Source of the DNA: Cranoglanis bouderius
Taxonomy: Eukaryota > Chordata > Actinopteri > Siluriformes > Cranoglanididae
Assembly (NCBI GenBank): GCA_023630585.1
Contig: CM042565.1
Location: forward strand, 4,424,513-4,488,512
Direction: 5' to 3'
Length of the DNA stretch: 64,000 bases
Positions 49,061 through 54,984 of the stretch are shown here, piece by piece. Numbering within the stretch: the first letter of the stretch is position 1; each line of letters begins with the position of its first letter. Both the position numbers and the translations under genes were made by a program. Under the pieces are notes generated by a model that was given only the letters and a program-made list of their open reading frames with translations, was not told the origin of the DNA and searched no databases.

Positions 49061-49295
49061 CAGCGTTGTTCTGAAGAAATGAAAGCAAAAATATATGAAC
49101 ATCAGCATACAGTTGTACTGTAGCATTCACATTAATGGATTCTGAAACGCTAGAGTTAAATGAATAACAGAGAGAAGGGCAAGAAGGCTGTGTAGCCTGC
49201 AGCATGGCCCAGGTTTAATTAAGCACAAATAAAAGAGGAATAATTGCGCTTTACACTCACGGCAGCTGTCTTAGCTGGAACAGATCATCGTCCAT
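21784..49295 (-). CDS. svop: Synaptic vesicle 2-related protein (complete, 16 coding exons)
   Basis: Twelve-TM major facilitator protein related to SV2 and organic-ion transporters. It is known from synaptic vesicles; its substrate is not established. Exons (5' to 3'): 49295-49261, 38267-38107, 36464-36379, 35643-35545, 35143-35072, 33783-33659, 30983-30920, 30642-30517, 30403-30275, 29233-29160, 28248-28172, 28012-27908, 27398-27287, 26487-26406, 24199-24110, 21984-21784 (1638 nt, 545 aa; human 548 from memory). All introns are GT-AG and in phase. MFS motifs: SDKYGRK (144-150), RALVGFGIGG (180-189), PESARYD (259-265), IDRLGRRK (393-400), YTPEVYPTATR (446-456), PIETTGRG (508-515). Asn352-Gly-Ser is a possible glycosylation site in the large loop after TM7. 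SVOP-like paralogues and SV2A-C are less likely, because the tail GRGLQESSHREWGQEM is SVOP-specific as I recall it. Intact and likely functional. Confidence 0.97.
21990..22018. repeat. (AC)n microsatellite at the svop exon 16 acceptor
   Basis: About 14 AC units, read as (TG)n on the svop strand. It ends within about 6 bp of the exon 16 splice acceptor and fills the place of the polypyrimidine tract. Confidence 0.95.
22236..23541 (-). mobile_element. Tc1-like transposon, family F, copy 1 (defective)
   Basis: Termini CAGTTGCAATCAGAATGATT and the complementary ATTTTGATTGCAACTG lie between TA dinucleotides, with long inverted repeats of about 200 bp. Minus-strand transposase blocks include KNPRVTAKGLQQDL, KFWDSVLWSDEIKLELFG (first Asp) and VKHGGGSVMFWGCFAFSGTG. 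The DDE C-terminus is missing. It lies in svop intron 15. A shorter copy is at 42126-42814. Confidence 0.9.
24110..24199 (-). CDS. svop: svop exon 15 (residues 450-479)
   Basis: Encodes VYPTATRALGLGTSSGMARV and GALITPFVAQ (TM11 and its approach). The acceptor ...CTCTCTCTAG is formed by a (CT)n repeat. Donor GTGCCC; 90 nt in phase 0. Confidence 0.96.
24202..24226. repeat. (GA)n microsatellite at the svop exon 15 acceptor
   Basis: AG dinucleotides that read (CT)n on the svop strand, forming the polypyrimidine tract and running directly into TAG. Confidence 0.95.
24955..25462. repeat. SINE/LINE-tail-like dispersed repeat (family R1), copy 1
   Basis: Contains CACCCAGATGAGGATGGGTT, TTTGAGTCTGGTTCCTCTCA, AAGCTGCTTTGTGACAATG and GCGCTATACAAATT, then a short (ATTGA)n tail. 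Related copies are at 26765-26957, 37366-37770 and 48231-48395. The microsatellite tail suggests retroposition; the family name is unknown to me. Confidence 0.7.
25649..25689. repeat. (AAT)n microsatellite
   Basis: About 13 TAA units in svop intron 14. Confidence 0.95.
25794..26087. mobile_element. Tc1-like miniature element, family C, copy 2
   Basis: 294 bp between TA dinucleotides, with inverted ends CACAATATGGCCAAAAGTAT and ATACTTTTGGCCATATAGTG. The interior keeps scraps of the parental element (for example GGTGAGGAGGCCTGGGGTGC) but no transposase. It lies in svop intron 14. Confidence 0.88.
26406..26487 (-). CDS. svop: svop exon 14 (residues 422-449)
   Basis: Encodes TSLTVLIFIARAFIAGGFQA then AYVYTPE (TM10). 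Acceptor GTGCTGCAG lies just downstream of a short (TG)n tract; donor GTACGT. Confidence 0.96.
26765..26957. repeat. Dispersed repeat family R1, copy 2 (partial)
   Basis: Repeats the blocks GGTTTCCTCACATCATCTCA, GGGAGTTTTACCTTGCCACT and AAGCTGCTTTGTGACAATG, then AATTTAATTGAATT. Confidence 0.65.
27287..27398 (-). CDS. svop: svop exon 13 (residues 385-422)
   Basis: Encodes GLLVTLWAIDRLGRRKTMAL (TM8 and the conserved DRxGRR loop) and FLVFSLCIVPLYACVGR (TM9). Acceptor GTGCTGCAG, donor GTACGT. Confidence 0.96.
27495..27612. repeat. Dispersed repeat family R2, 3' part
   Basis: AGCCTGTGATTTGCTTTACAG, ACTACTGTCAGGGATGCTGTT and CCTTCTGACCAATAAGATTA match the 3' half of the family copies at 7921, 33172 and 38686. 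Confidence 0.65.
27908..28012 (-). CDS. svop: svop exon 12 (residues 350-385)
   Basis: Encodes the hydrophilic luminal loop, with sequon Asn352-Gly-Ser and cysteines near CNLECKYL, then YKDLLWTTLSEFPG. Acceptor CCCCTAG, donor GTAAAT. The loop start is less conserved than its end. Confidence 0.94.
28172..28248 (-). CDS. svop: svop exon 11 (residues 324-350)
   Basis: Encodes FSNAFSYYGLVLLTTELFQE and GGACG (TM7). Acceptor TGTTTCAG, donor GTGAGT. Confidence 0.96.
28895..28963. repeat. Pyrimidine tandem repeat (CTCTCTTTCTTTCTCC)n
   Basis: Three to four units of about 20 bp made only of C and T, in svop intron 10; purine-rich in the transcript. Confidence 0.9.
29160..29233 (-). CDS. svop: svop exon 10 (residues 300-324)
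   Basis: Encodes EDRGKIKDLFLPHFRWTTVL then LWFIW. Acceptor CTCATCAG, donor GTGTGA (weaker than the others). Frame and family alignment make it secure. Confidence 0.95.
29490..30250. repeat. Degenerate tandem repeat (ATAGAATTGAATATGACAGA type) in svop intron 9
   Basis: Many imperfect repeats of roughly 20 bp centred on AGAATTGAATATGACAGAA occur at 29490-29765 and again at 30005-30245. They are split by about 240 bp that ends in CAACATTGTTAAAACAGTCA and CAATAAAGC, which resembles a fish LINE 3' end. No coding content. Confidence 0.7.
30275..30403 (-). CDS. svop: svop exon 9 (residues 257-299)
   Basis: Encodes WLPESARYDVLSGNQEKAL then TENKVPMPLGKLIVARQ, the central cytoplasmic loop after TM6. 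Acceptor AATCTGCAG follows a (TG)n tract; donor GTAGCA. 129 nt in phase 0. Confidence 0.96.
30417..30447. repeat. (AC)n microsatellite upstream of the svop exon 9 acceptor
   Basis: Reads (TG)n on the svop strand and starts about 14 bp from the exon 9 acceptor. Confidence 0.95.
30517..30642 (-). CDS. svop: svop exon 8 (residues 215-256)
   Basis: Encodes VFWALGTVFEVLLAILVMPT then GWRWLLALSTIPLFIFAILC (TM5-TM6). Acceptor GTTTTCAG preceded by a TG-rich tract; donor GTACGT. Confidence 0.96.
30920..30983 (-). CDS. svop: svop exon 7 (residues 193-214)
   Basis: Encodes VTLYAEFLPMRSRATCILLI plus Glu. Acceptor CTTTTTCAG, donor GTGTCC. 64 nt. Confidence 0.95.
31134..32697 (-). mobile_element. Tc1-like transposon, family D, full-length and nearly intact
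   Basis: 1564 bp between TA dinucleotides (31132-31133 and 32698-32699). Termini CAGCCGTTGCCAAAAGTTTT and the complementary AAAACTTTTGGCCACGGCTG form inverted repeats of about 60 bp. It contains a complete transposase frame with one nonsense codon. It sits in svop intron 6 and is antisense to plus, so it is transcribed in the same direction as svop. The low decay compared with other Tc1 copies here points to recent activity. Confidence 0.93.
31310..32323 (-). pseudogene. Tc1-family transposase with a single premature stop
   Basis: 338 codons in one frame, starting MVTCKETRAAIIALHKKG. The N-terminal helix-turn-helix region includes GKDIAASKIAPKSTIYRII. The catalytic triad is Asp149 (FSDESPFRLFG), Asp241 (FQHDGAPCHK) and Glu276 (SPDLNPIEDLW), a spacing of DD34E. 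The frame ends AEVLKKKGQHCKY. The only lesion is TGA at 32023-32021 in an ACA-GTA-AGG-TGA-AGA context, consistent with a CpG transition from an arginine codon. Family members at 18391-19245 differ by a 3-bp indel between Asp241 and Glu276. As it stands the protein would be truncated after about 100 residues. Confidence 0.9.
33097..33139. repeat. (AT)n microsatellite
   Basis: About 21 AT units followed by a short AC run, in svop intron 6. Confidence 0.95.
33172..33472. repeat. Dispersed ~280-bp repeat (family R2), copy 2
   Basis: GACACTGGAGACTCCTTCCA, TTAAATAAATGTCTCCTTAC, TTTAGATTATGTGG, ATAAACCTGTGATTTGCTTT and GTCAGACCTGCTGTTATAGA align with the copies at 7921 and 38686. Confidence 0.75.
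33659..33783 (-). CDS. svop: svop exon 6 (residues 152-193)
   Basis: Encodes GLKMSVLWTLFYGILSAFAP (TM3) and RALVGFGIGGAPQS (TM4). Acceptor GTGTCCCAG preceded by a TG-rich tract; donor GTAAGT. Confidence 0.96.
35072..35143 (-). CDS. svop: svop exon 5 (residues 128-151)
   Basis: Encodes VVFIGMMISSSLWGNISDKY then GRKT: end of TM2 and the MFS signature loop. The acceptor GGTGTAG lies only a few bases from a (CT)n repeat; donor GTAAGT. Confidence 0.96.
35151..35184. repeat. (AG)n microsatellite at the svop exon 5 acceptor
   Basis: Seventeen AG units, read as (CT)n on the svop strand, supplying the polypyrimidine tract. Purine-rich DNA continues on the plus strand to about 35460. Confidence 0.95.
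35545..35643 (-). CDS. svop: svop exon 4 (residues 95-127)
   Basis: Encodes [20 protein letters not shown] then WRLPNWEVALLTS (TM1 and start of TM2). The acceptor ...GTGTGTAG is the end of a (TG)n repeat; donor GTAATT. Confidence 0.96.
35646..35665. repeat. (AC)n microsatellite forming the svop exon 4 acceptor
   Basis: About ten AC units that read (TG)n on the svop strand and merge directly with the acceptor TAG. Confidence 0.93.
36379..36464 (-). CDS. svop: svop exon 3 (residues 66-94)
   Basis: Encodes TFMVEDAVEAIGFGPFQWKL then SVLTGLSW. Acceptor GGCTGTAG, donor GTAAGA. Joins the N-terminal cytoplasmic region to TM1. Confidence 0.96.
36795..36826. repeat. (GATA)n microsatellite
   Basis: Seven to eight GATA units with one GACA variant, in svop intron 2. 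Confidence 0.93.
37366..37770. repeat. Dispersed repeat family R1, copy 3 (diverged)
   Basis: Shares GACGGTCCCCATATGGAT, TTTCCTCACTACTGTCACCT and AAGCTGCTTTGTGACAATG with the copy at 24955, then an A-rich tail (A-run 37722-37746) and TATACAAATAAAACAGAA. Located in svop intron 2. Confidence 0.6.
38107..38267 (-). CDS. svop: svop exon 2 (residues 12-66)
   Basis: Encodes the acidic cytoplasmic N-terminus: VVKFRRTGDSTYSEYECG, VQVEGGNIDAGSVALSDGAP and VPQEFANPTD. Acceptor GTCCTGCAG; donor GTACCA, inferred from phase and from the family sequence resuming with DTFMVED in exon 3. Confidence 0.93.
38686..38957. repeat. Dispersed ~280-bp repeat (family R2), copy 3
   Basis: GACACTGGAGACTCCTTCCA, GGTAAATAAATGTCTCCTAA, ACATATTAGAATGAGCAAAT, ATATAAACCTGTGGTTTGTC and ACACCTTCTGAACAATCAGA match the other copies. 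Located in svop intron 1. Confidence 0.78.
39190..39520. repeat. Purine-rich (GA/GAA) low-complexity tract
   Basis: Plus strand is almost entirely A and G over about 330 bp. Long open frames read from it are compositional artefacts. Confidence 0.8.
39660..41900 (-). pseudogene. Decayed LTR retroelement / endogenous retrovirus-like remnant
   Basis: Minus-strand pieces recall gag-pol order. Near 41660-41200 there is a gag-like segment. An RNase H-like motif LFTDGSAQ lies near 40320. A second RNase H-type block with TRGNAMADAAAKA lies near 39975, and a pre-integrase-like segment (GIWNKGGRYVSPEALLPYLA) near 39780-39730. AATAAA on the minus strand near 41780 may belong to an LTR. Every piece is in a different frame with stops and deletions, and the whole is far shorter than a functional element. 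No envelope gene or paired LTRs were recognised. It is in svop intron 1. Confidence 0.6.
42126..42814 (-). mobile_element. Tc1-like transposon, family F, copy 2 (internally deleted)
   Basis: Matches 22236-23541 over most of its length: CCCCAAATTCAACTGAAAAT on the left and GATTGCAACTGTA on the right. Retained protein blocks are VKHGGGSVMLWGCFASSGTG, ILGENVMPSVRKLKLGHHWT and FQQDNDPKHTSNSTKA (second Asp). The N-terminal region and catalytic Glu are missing. The left terminus is lost. Located in svop intron 1. Confidence 0.85.
42815..44400. other. svop intron 1, unassigned stretch
   Basis: No gene or recognised repeat apart from homopolymer runs (A-run near 43613, G-run near 44126). Confidence 0.4.
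44400..44690 (-). mobile_element. Tc1-like transposon fragment
   Basis: TGTTGGACCATCACTAGCTG, CCAGAACAGCTTCAGTCCTC, TTGAGGTCTGGTGACTGTGA and CCTGGAAGAGACCACGCCCA are blocks I recall from a fish Tc1-type transposase read in reverse. No ends and no open frame. Confidence 0.55.
44693..44995 (-). pseudogene. LINE reverse transcriptase fragment
   Basis: Minus-strand frame with CGVPQGSIFSPVLF, the conserved RT motif upstream of the YADD box, preceded by FSIESQILCCNGY. The YADD region is degraded. Likely an L2/CR1-like element; about 100 codons survive. Confidence 0.7.
45040..45197. mobile_element. Tc1-like terminal remnant (CCAAACTTTTGACTGGTA end)
   Basis: Ends GTCCAAACTTTTGACTGGTA then GTG and TA; shares internal sequence with 8485-8612. 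One end only. Confidence 0.5.
45290..45480. repeat. LINE 3'-UTR-like repeat
   Basis: TTGCCCCTAGGTGTGAATGA, CAATGGACTGGTGTCCCATT, CAGGCTCCAGATCCACTATG and AAAGTGAGTGAGTG recur at 53225-53455. This is the common fish L2-type 3' region ending in short tandem repeats. Confidence 0.65.
46080..46550 (+). mobile_element. Tc1-like deletion derivative, family C, copy 3
   Basis: Left end CACTATGTGGCCATAGGTAT. The interior retains CTCAAGTGTCCTGCACCAAG, CCCACTGAACACTTTTGGAA and CCCACAGCCACATTCTGAAA from the transposase C-terminus. The right terminus is shortened near 46550. Located in svop intron 1. Confidence 0.82.
46625..46660. repeat. (AC)n microsatellite
   Basis: AC repeat with one G interruption, in svop intron 1. 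Confidence 0.93.
47645..47780 (+). mobile_element. Tc1-like transposase fragment
   Basis: The plus frame gives GRNLGASARRLRLGHRWTFH followed by QVNDP, corresponding to the segment leading to the second catalytic Asp in Tc1 transposases (compare SVRKLKLGHHWTFQQDNDP at 42.4 kb). The catalytic Asp context is altered and no ends are visible. Confidence 0.6.
48231..48395. repeat. Dispersed repeat family R1, copy 4
   Basis: CACCCAGATGAGGATGGGCT, TTTGAGTCTGGTTCCTCTCA, CTGTTTTGTGACAATGTCCA and GTGCTATACAAATAAAACTG, ending in GAATTGAATTGAA. Confidence 0.72.
48998..49058. repeat. (CT)n(CA)n compound microsatellite
   Basis: About nine CT units followed by about 21 CA units, 200 bp downstream of svop exon 1 in intron 1. 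Confidence 0.96.
49261..49295 (-). CDS. svop: svop exon 1 (residues 1-12, start codon)
   Basis: ATG at 49295 in strong context (A at -3, G at +4) encodes MDDDLFQLRQL plus two bases of Pro12. Donor GTGAGT at 49260. It joins in frame with exon 2 to give ...QLPVVKFRR, which matches the family N-terminus as I remember it (human begins MEEDLFQLRQLP). Intron 1 is about 11 kb. Confidence 0.94.
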
Positions 49296-49323
49296 GATGT
49301 AAATCTCCGCTTGTGTCTTTCAT
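49285..49323 (-). other. Upstream ORF overlapping the svop start codon
   Basis: An ATG at 49323 with G at -3 opens a 12-residue frame (MKDTSGDLHHGR) whose TGA lies at 49287-49285, inside the svop coding sequence in another frame. If the transcript starts upstream, this overlapping uORF would lower svop initiation. The transcription start is unknown. Confidence 0.5.
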
Positions 49324-49333
49324 CGCCGTTACA

Positions 49334-49416
49334 TTGTTGTTGTTGTTGTTGTTGTTGTGGTGGTGGTGGTGCGCCGTGATTTCAGCACCGCGAGCTGCCG
49401 GACAGCGAACGGCCGT

Positions 49417-49469
<53 letters not shown>

Positions 49470-49470
49470 A
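49334..49470. repeat. (TTG)n(GTG)n and (CA)n repeats in the svop leader region
   Basis: (GTT)8 then (GTG)5 at 49334-49370, and about 22 CA units at 49421-49467, separated by a CpG-containing stretch. They lie 40-175 bp upstream of the svop ATG, so they are in the 5' UTR or core promoter. Confidence 0.9.
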
Positions 49471-49798
49471 GCTTACCGGGGGCGGTGCCGAAACGCTGAC
49501 TCAGGCGGAGTCAAGGCGATTTTTGTCTCAAGTCGCAGCACAGATTAATCGGGAGAACTGCTCACACTACGACTGATTAGGACTGGCTAATATATACAGG
49601 GGGTTTTCCTCAGTACCAAAAACACAAATAAACTATGGGCCAAGCCTTGAAAACGCTCATTTTCCCGTGGCCCCTGAGGACGTTCTTTTCTGTATACACG
49701 TCTATAATATTTCTAAAATCTTGCCAATAATGGACATAAAAAAAAAAAAAACCCGTAGTAGTTTGTTCAGGCTATGTGCAAGGACACCTATATAGAAA

Positions 49799-49900
49799 TA
49801 TCCAATCAGAGGTCGTCTATCTTACGTCAAGAGAAAGTAGGCCAATCAGATTACGTATTGGGCGGGACAAAACATCAGTGTAAATATTACACACGTGAAT
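49799..49900 (-). promoter_or_regulatory. Candidate svop upstream regulatory cluster
   Basis: Motifs within 100 bp: CCAAT (49802-49806 and 49842-49846), TTACGTCA (49822-49829, complement of CRE variant TGACGTAA), GGGCGGG (49860-49866) and CACGTG (49892-49897). They are about 500-600 bp upstream of the svop ATG. Motifs are seen; function is inferred. Confidence 0.4.
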
Positions 49901-49925
49901 ATTAGAGCATCTCAATTTACTGCGA

Positions 49926-49926
<1 letters not shown>

Positions 49927-49964
<38 letters not shown>
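49927..49964. repeat. (ATT)n microsatellite
   Basis: About 12 ATT units, followed shortly by a poly-A run of about 29 bases (49989-50018). Confidence 0.95.
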
Positions 49965-49966
<2 letters not shown>

Positions 49967-49986
49967 CTCTCTAATTTCCAAGAAAT

Positions 49987-50020
<34 letters not shown>

Positions 50021-50515
50021 AAAGGATCGGTAGGGAAAAGGCTCAGTATGAAATAGTAATGTCTTCTAACACGTCTATTTCTGGGTCATTCTACGGAAAC
50101 GTCCACTTTTGCAGGAGCATTTTGTCTTAAAATTTATTTAATTTTTAAACATTTAAACTTAGGCTACAATATTGGTTAACCCTTTGACTTTAGGAATCCA
50201 CATAAATGGCAGCTCATTGGATTTTATTTTTTTGTACATTGATTTAAACAAATTGTATGCCATCTTTTTGTCACTGGTGTTACCTTATACGTTTGGCAAC
50301 AAGAATGACATTTTACAAATGTTATTTCTCAATCTGTTCTGCATATGTAGTCACAGGCATATCCTTCTGTGGAAAAAGTAAAAGTAGACTTTGGCCTCAG
50401 AAGCTGCTATTGCTAGAAGCTAGGAATAAAATAAAAGTTGATACACTCCATCAAATGACAGATACAACTGACATTTTGTAGTAAATTTCACAATTTAAAT
50501 GAACAATAAACAGAG

Positions 50516-51617
50516 CAGTCACATGGAAAAAGGAAGTACATCTCTACATTTATCACACCTTCAAATCCAAAAAATTTGAATCAGGTGTTCAAGATTGGGT
50601 GCCAGTGATTAGAACCTGCTTAGGGAGTGCAGGTGGAACCTGTCTTATTTATACCCCTCTCATATCTAGTGTCTGGTGTTCCCTTTGCTATTGAGGTGTG
50701 TGGTGTCATCATGCCAAGAGCTAAAGAGTTCTGTAAGGCCTACAGAAAAAAGGTTGTAGATGCCTGAGTCTGCCAAGGGATTTAAAAAGATCTCCAAATT
50801 ATTTGAAATACATCATTCCACTGTAAGCAAAATCATCTACAAATGGCACAGGTTTTAAACGACTGCTAAATAATAATTTGTCCAGGACTGGGTGTCCCAG
50901 CAAATTCAGCCAAAGAGCAGACCATTTGATGCAAAAAGAAGTCTCCAAGATCCCCAAAATTTCATCACAGGATCTGCTAGAAAGTCGTGTAACTGTTGGT
51001 GTCAAAGAGCATGCTTCTACAATCAGAACGAGATTGTAGCGCAAATTTGACCTGCGTGGGAGGCATGCCAGAAAAAAACCTTTGCAAGACTACAGTTTGC
51101 CAACGAGCATATAGGCAAAGACCAGTGGACCTTTCAGCAGGATAATGATCCTAAGCACCTCCAAAAAGAAGAAATGGAGGGTTATGGAATGGCCTAGTCA
51201 AAGCACAGATTTGCATTCTATTGAAAGGTTGTGGGGTGATTTGAAATGGGCAGTACATGCAAGACAACCCTCAAACATCTTGCAAATGAAAGAATATTGC
51301 ATGGAAGAGTGGTCATAAATTCCAGCAAGCCTGGTGTACAATTATGCAAAATGCCTACAAGAAGTTATTTCTGATAAAGGGGGCAATACTAGCTTCTGAG
51401 GCCAAAGTGTACTTACTTTCCCACAGAAGAATATAACATCTATTGATATTTCTGTTGAATAAATGATTGAAAAAGCTAATTTTCTTTGTGGTTTTGTTGA
51501 AGTATATCACCTTTATTAATAGGCAAAGTTTCAAAGATGATCAAATGTTTGGTTGTCCAAATATGTCAAAAAAAGCCAACAATTTCCATGGGTTGTATTT
51601 ATTTCTTCGCATGACTG
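50516..51617 (+). mobile_element. Tc1-like transposon, family B, copy 2 (defective)
   Basis: Ends CAGTCACATGGAAAAAGGAA (left) and GCATGACTG followed by TA (right), with extended inverted sequence. Transposase traces: MPRAKEFCKAY near 50712, FASRSADH-type N-terminal remnants, AGCAGGATAATGATCCTAAG (second Asp region) and GTTGTGGGGTGATTTGAAAT (post-Glu region). Several stops and frameshifts make it inactive. Opposite in orientation to the copy at 6095-7268. Confidence 0.88.
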
Positions 51618-51702
51618 TATCTTGGCAGCTATGTGACAGACTTTGACCAAACTTAGTAGACCACTATATGACCTCATTATAAAGGGTCTCTAAGACTTGT
51701 TG

Positions 51703-51915
51703 TGGGGCAGCTGTGGCTCAGGTGGTAGAGCGGATTGGATTGTCCACTAATCATAGGGTTGGTGTTTTGGTGTCCCGGCACACATGCCTCCAAATGCCGA
51801 AGTGTTCTTGGGCAAGACACTGAACCCCAAGTTGCTCCTGATGGCAGCCTAGCACCTTGCATGGTGTGTGAGAATGGGTGAATGAGAAACAGTGTAAAGC
51901 ACTTTGTAGAACCGC
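51703..51915 (+). mobile_element. tRNA-derived SINE
   Basis: Begins TGGGGCAGCTGTGGCTCAGG, with an A-box-like TGGCTCAGGTGG, and then a B-box-like GGTTGGTGTTTTGGTGTCCC (decayed from GGTTCGATTCC). The body has TGTTCTTGGGCAAGACACTG and GTGTAAAGCACTTTGTAGAA, a tail type common in fish SINEs. Confidence 0.72.
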
Positions 51916-51929
51916 TAAGGTTAAAAGGT

Positions 51930-52480
51930 ACAGACCATTTAGCTCAAGGTGGCACTATAATTTGTAAAACTGCTCATAACTTTTGAACTGCTTAACATAC
52001 AATCAAGATTATTGTTGATGTAACCAATTTGTGATTTCTAAAGCAAAATTGTCCATTTTGAATTTTAACAAAAGCTGTTTTTTTGGGAGACCAACTCAAA
52101 CAAAAGTTGTTTCTCAGATTTTTGATATAATGGATGGTTCATCCATAATGCACAAACAAATTTGATGGCAGAGTCACCAAACAGAATGTGAGGTTTTCTG
52201 ACCAAACTAGATAATTGAAGGACCTCATGCTAAGAGTCTCCAAGAGGTTTTGTTGAAATTCACCTATAGGTGGTGCTATAATTCGCAAATCGTTAAAACT
52301 GCTCATAACATTTGAAACTCTTGACATCATGTCAAGATTCTTGTTTCTATTGATTCTGTTGAGTCAAATTTATATTTCGGCATCATGAAATCAGTCTAAA
52401 AAATACATATCTAGAAGAATATCTGTGATCCATAATCTGCAAATGAATTTGACGGCTAAGTCACCAAACAGGAAGTGAGG
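51930..52480. repeat. Two-copy ~310-bp tandem repeat
   Basis: AGGTGGCACTATAATTTGTA, AAACTGCTCATAACTTTTGA and CAATCAAGATT at 51948-52015 recur, diverged, at 52270-52345 (GGTGGTGCTATAATTCG, AAACTGCTCATAACATTTGA, GTCAAGATT). A phrase GCACAAACAAATTTGATGGC (52150) recurs as CTGCAAATGAATTTGACGGC (52437). Origin unknown. Confidence 0.6.
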
Positions 52481-53224
52481 GCATAAAAAACAAAACAAAT
52501 TCTGGCTTGCACTTGCACAAAAATCACTATACTCTGTTTTTGCAACCAGGAGGCACTGCTGTCAGAGTGACATGTCTCACTCAGGGGTCCGGAATGGTTG
52601 AGCACAGTAGGGATTACCAGTGGATGAATTACTGTATGATGAAGTACATGCTGGGTATTGTTGTTTTACTATATCAGTGTGTAAAAACAGGAAATCATTA
52701 CAAAAGCATGAATTCTGTTAAAACTCTGACATTGAGCAATACAATGCCATATACTGCATGGTAAGTGTGGTATGTTTTTTGATAGACACTTCAAAGCACT
52801 TCTGTAAGTCGCTCTGGATAAGGCTGTCTGCCAAATGACATATGTAAATGTACATACAATACTGCATACCTTAACGAATAATACTTTAAATTCTAGTTTT
52901 ATGCCGGGATGCTCCTTTAATTTTCAGATGAAGTTATTTGTGCCCCTTGGTGTCCAGGAGCCCTGTAGGGTAACTACATTTTTCCCTGTACAGTCTATGT
53001 ACATTTTAATTAATACAAACATTGATGACCAGAACATTTTGCATCACTGATTAAGCCAACTACCATTGGTCAGTGATACAAAGTGTATATTTATATAATC
53101 TCAAATATCAGTCTGAATGTTATGAGACTCTTGCTGGAAAAAAAAAAAACTTAAAATGCATGGGTTTTGGTTCCTCCCAGTTTGTCAGCTTCCTACCAAT
53201 GTCCAAAAAAAAAAACATGTGTAG

Positions 53225-53284
53225 GTCGATTGGCTACTCCACATTGCCCCTAGGTGTGAATGAGAATGTAAATGTATATGTATA

Positions 53285-53328
<44 letters not shown>

Positions 53329-53455
53329 GCTCTGCAGTGGACTGGCATCCCATCCAGGATGAATTCTCCAGCCTTACATCCAGGACAAGACAGGCACCGT
53401 GATCCATTGTGACCCTGACCAAGATAAAATACTCACTGAAGATAAACGCATGATA
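53225..53455. repeat. LINE 3'-UTR-like repeat with embedded (TG)n
   Basis: TTGCCCCTAGGTGTGAATGA, GTGGACTGGCATCCCATCC and ACCCTGACCAAGATAAAAT, as in 45290-45480. A (TATATG)n/(TG)n tract at 53276-53327 lies within it. Confidence 0.65.
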
Positions 53456-53689
53456 AATGAAAATAATTGTACAGTAAATATTTGAAATAAGTATAAAGGA
53501 AGAATAAGGGAAATAAGTATTCAGACATCACATTTTGTTTTTCTATATAACATACTTCCAGTATACATGAGCATAAAAAGATAGTTTCAAAAACAAAACT
53601 GATAGGGAAAAAAGTATTCAGACACCACAAAAGAACAACATTAACGCTTTATTTCAAAGCCATTATTGGCAATCACAGTTTTGAGACAT

Positions 53690-54980
53690 GGCAGGGGTGT
53701 CTAAAGTCCTGCCCCAGGGCCAGATGTGGCCCGTGGCTTCTCTCTTACAATGTTTGATAGGTGGCACACCAACACATTGCACTTTTTGCTTTCTGCATGA
53801 TGGCAGAAACCTGATGATGGCAGCATATTAATTTACAGAATGATATATTGTAGGACCTCAGCACAAGCAGCACCATTTATTTCTTAAATAAAACAATGGA
53901 CCCTCTCAGCCAGAGAACCCAACAAAAAGCTCTGGGCGAAAACGTTACCAACTAACTTCACTCAGTTAGGAACCATAAAACAAGGAATCTTCACTCATAG
54001 ACACTGAGGACCCACTTAAGTACGGCTTGTTTGTGTCTACCTTATCTCAGACATTCTGCAATAATAGGTTGAGTGTTAAAGACATTCATGACCCAGGGCT
54101 GAACCCTCTCAACCACAGAAACTGCTGTCAAATGTACTGATTTAGGCCTTTGGGCCAGACAAGATTGCTCACTCAGCAGATAAGTCCAAAGATCCTCACC
54201 AGTAAGGTTGACAACTTCAGGAAGAAAGAGGGCGGGACCTCCCCCTTGAAATGAGACCTTTTGCTCCCTCAGGAAAGGGTCTACACAAAGCCCCCGGGTT
54301 CACACAATCCACAACCAGAACAATCAGAGCCACCTTTAAATCCACTTTAGTAAAACAACTGCAATCACCTATTTTCCTTTTATTTTTTAGCATGTATTAG
54401 TATAGTGGTACTAGGATGATCATTGTGTTTTAATATTAGTTAATTTTAGTTAGTTGAGTGTACTTAATAATAGCCAATGTGTGTCTTGTGTAGTATGTGT
54501 GTGTTCATTGAGTGATTTTCTGAAGGATAAGAGTAAGGAAATTCGGGTAGAATGTCATTATATGTATATGTAATATTTCAGGACAAATTTTAATCCACAC
54601 ATCATTGAAAAGTGTGGAACCATCTGCAGAGACAATGGACTGATTACCATGATAGGTGGAGAATCTAGCTAACACCCCGCCCTAAGACAATGTTTGATTG
54701 GAGGAAACATTCTGGGGCTGAACTAGCCAGAAAGAGCACCAAAGGAACTCTCCTCTCTCTTAAGCTCTTAGTCCTCAAACCTCTCAGCTCATCTCATCAG
54801 AAGGACAGAGTTGGCGGAGGGTCTCCAGAGCCATCAGAGAGTTCTCCGAAATCAACGTCGGGGAGATCAGATCACATTACCTCAGCTTGGAGACCCAGCC
54901 CAGAGCCGCCGCCAGCTTTTCAAAGCTCCTGCTTTCATTCCACTCAACATTCTGATTTGTCTTCCGAGACGCCACTCAAA
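53690..54980. other. Unassigned stretch, possibly LTR-type debris
   Basis: No gene recognised. GC content is higher than in the surroundings. CTCTCCTCTCTCTTAAGCTC and adjoining text looks retroelement-like but no paired LTR was seen. An open frame at 54690-55151 has no family resemblance and runs into the Tc1 remnant. Confidence 0.35.
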
Positions 54981-54984
54981 CGCC

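Noticed and set aside
48858..49123. Frames rich in His-Thr and Cys-Val
   Set aside because: Translations of (CT)n(CA)n dinucleotide repeats.
51703..51780. Possible tRNA gene (A-box and B-box-like motifs)
   Set aside because: No cloverleaf can be closed, the B box is mutated, and the sequence continues into a SINE body.
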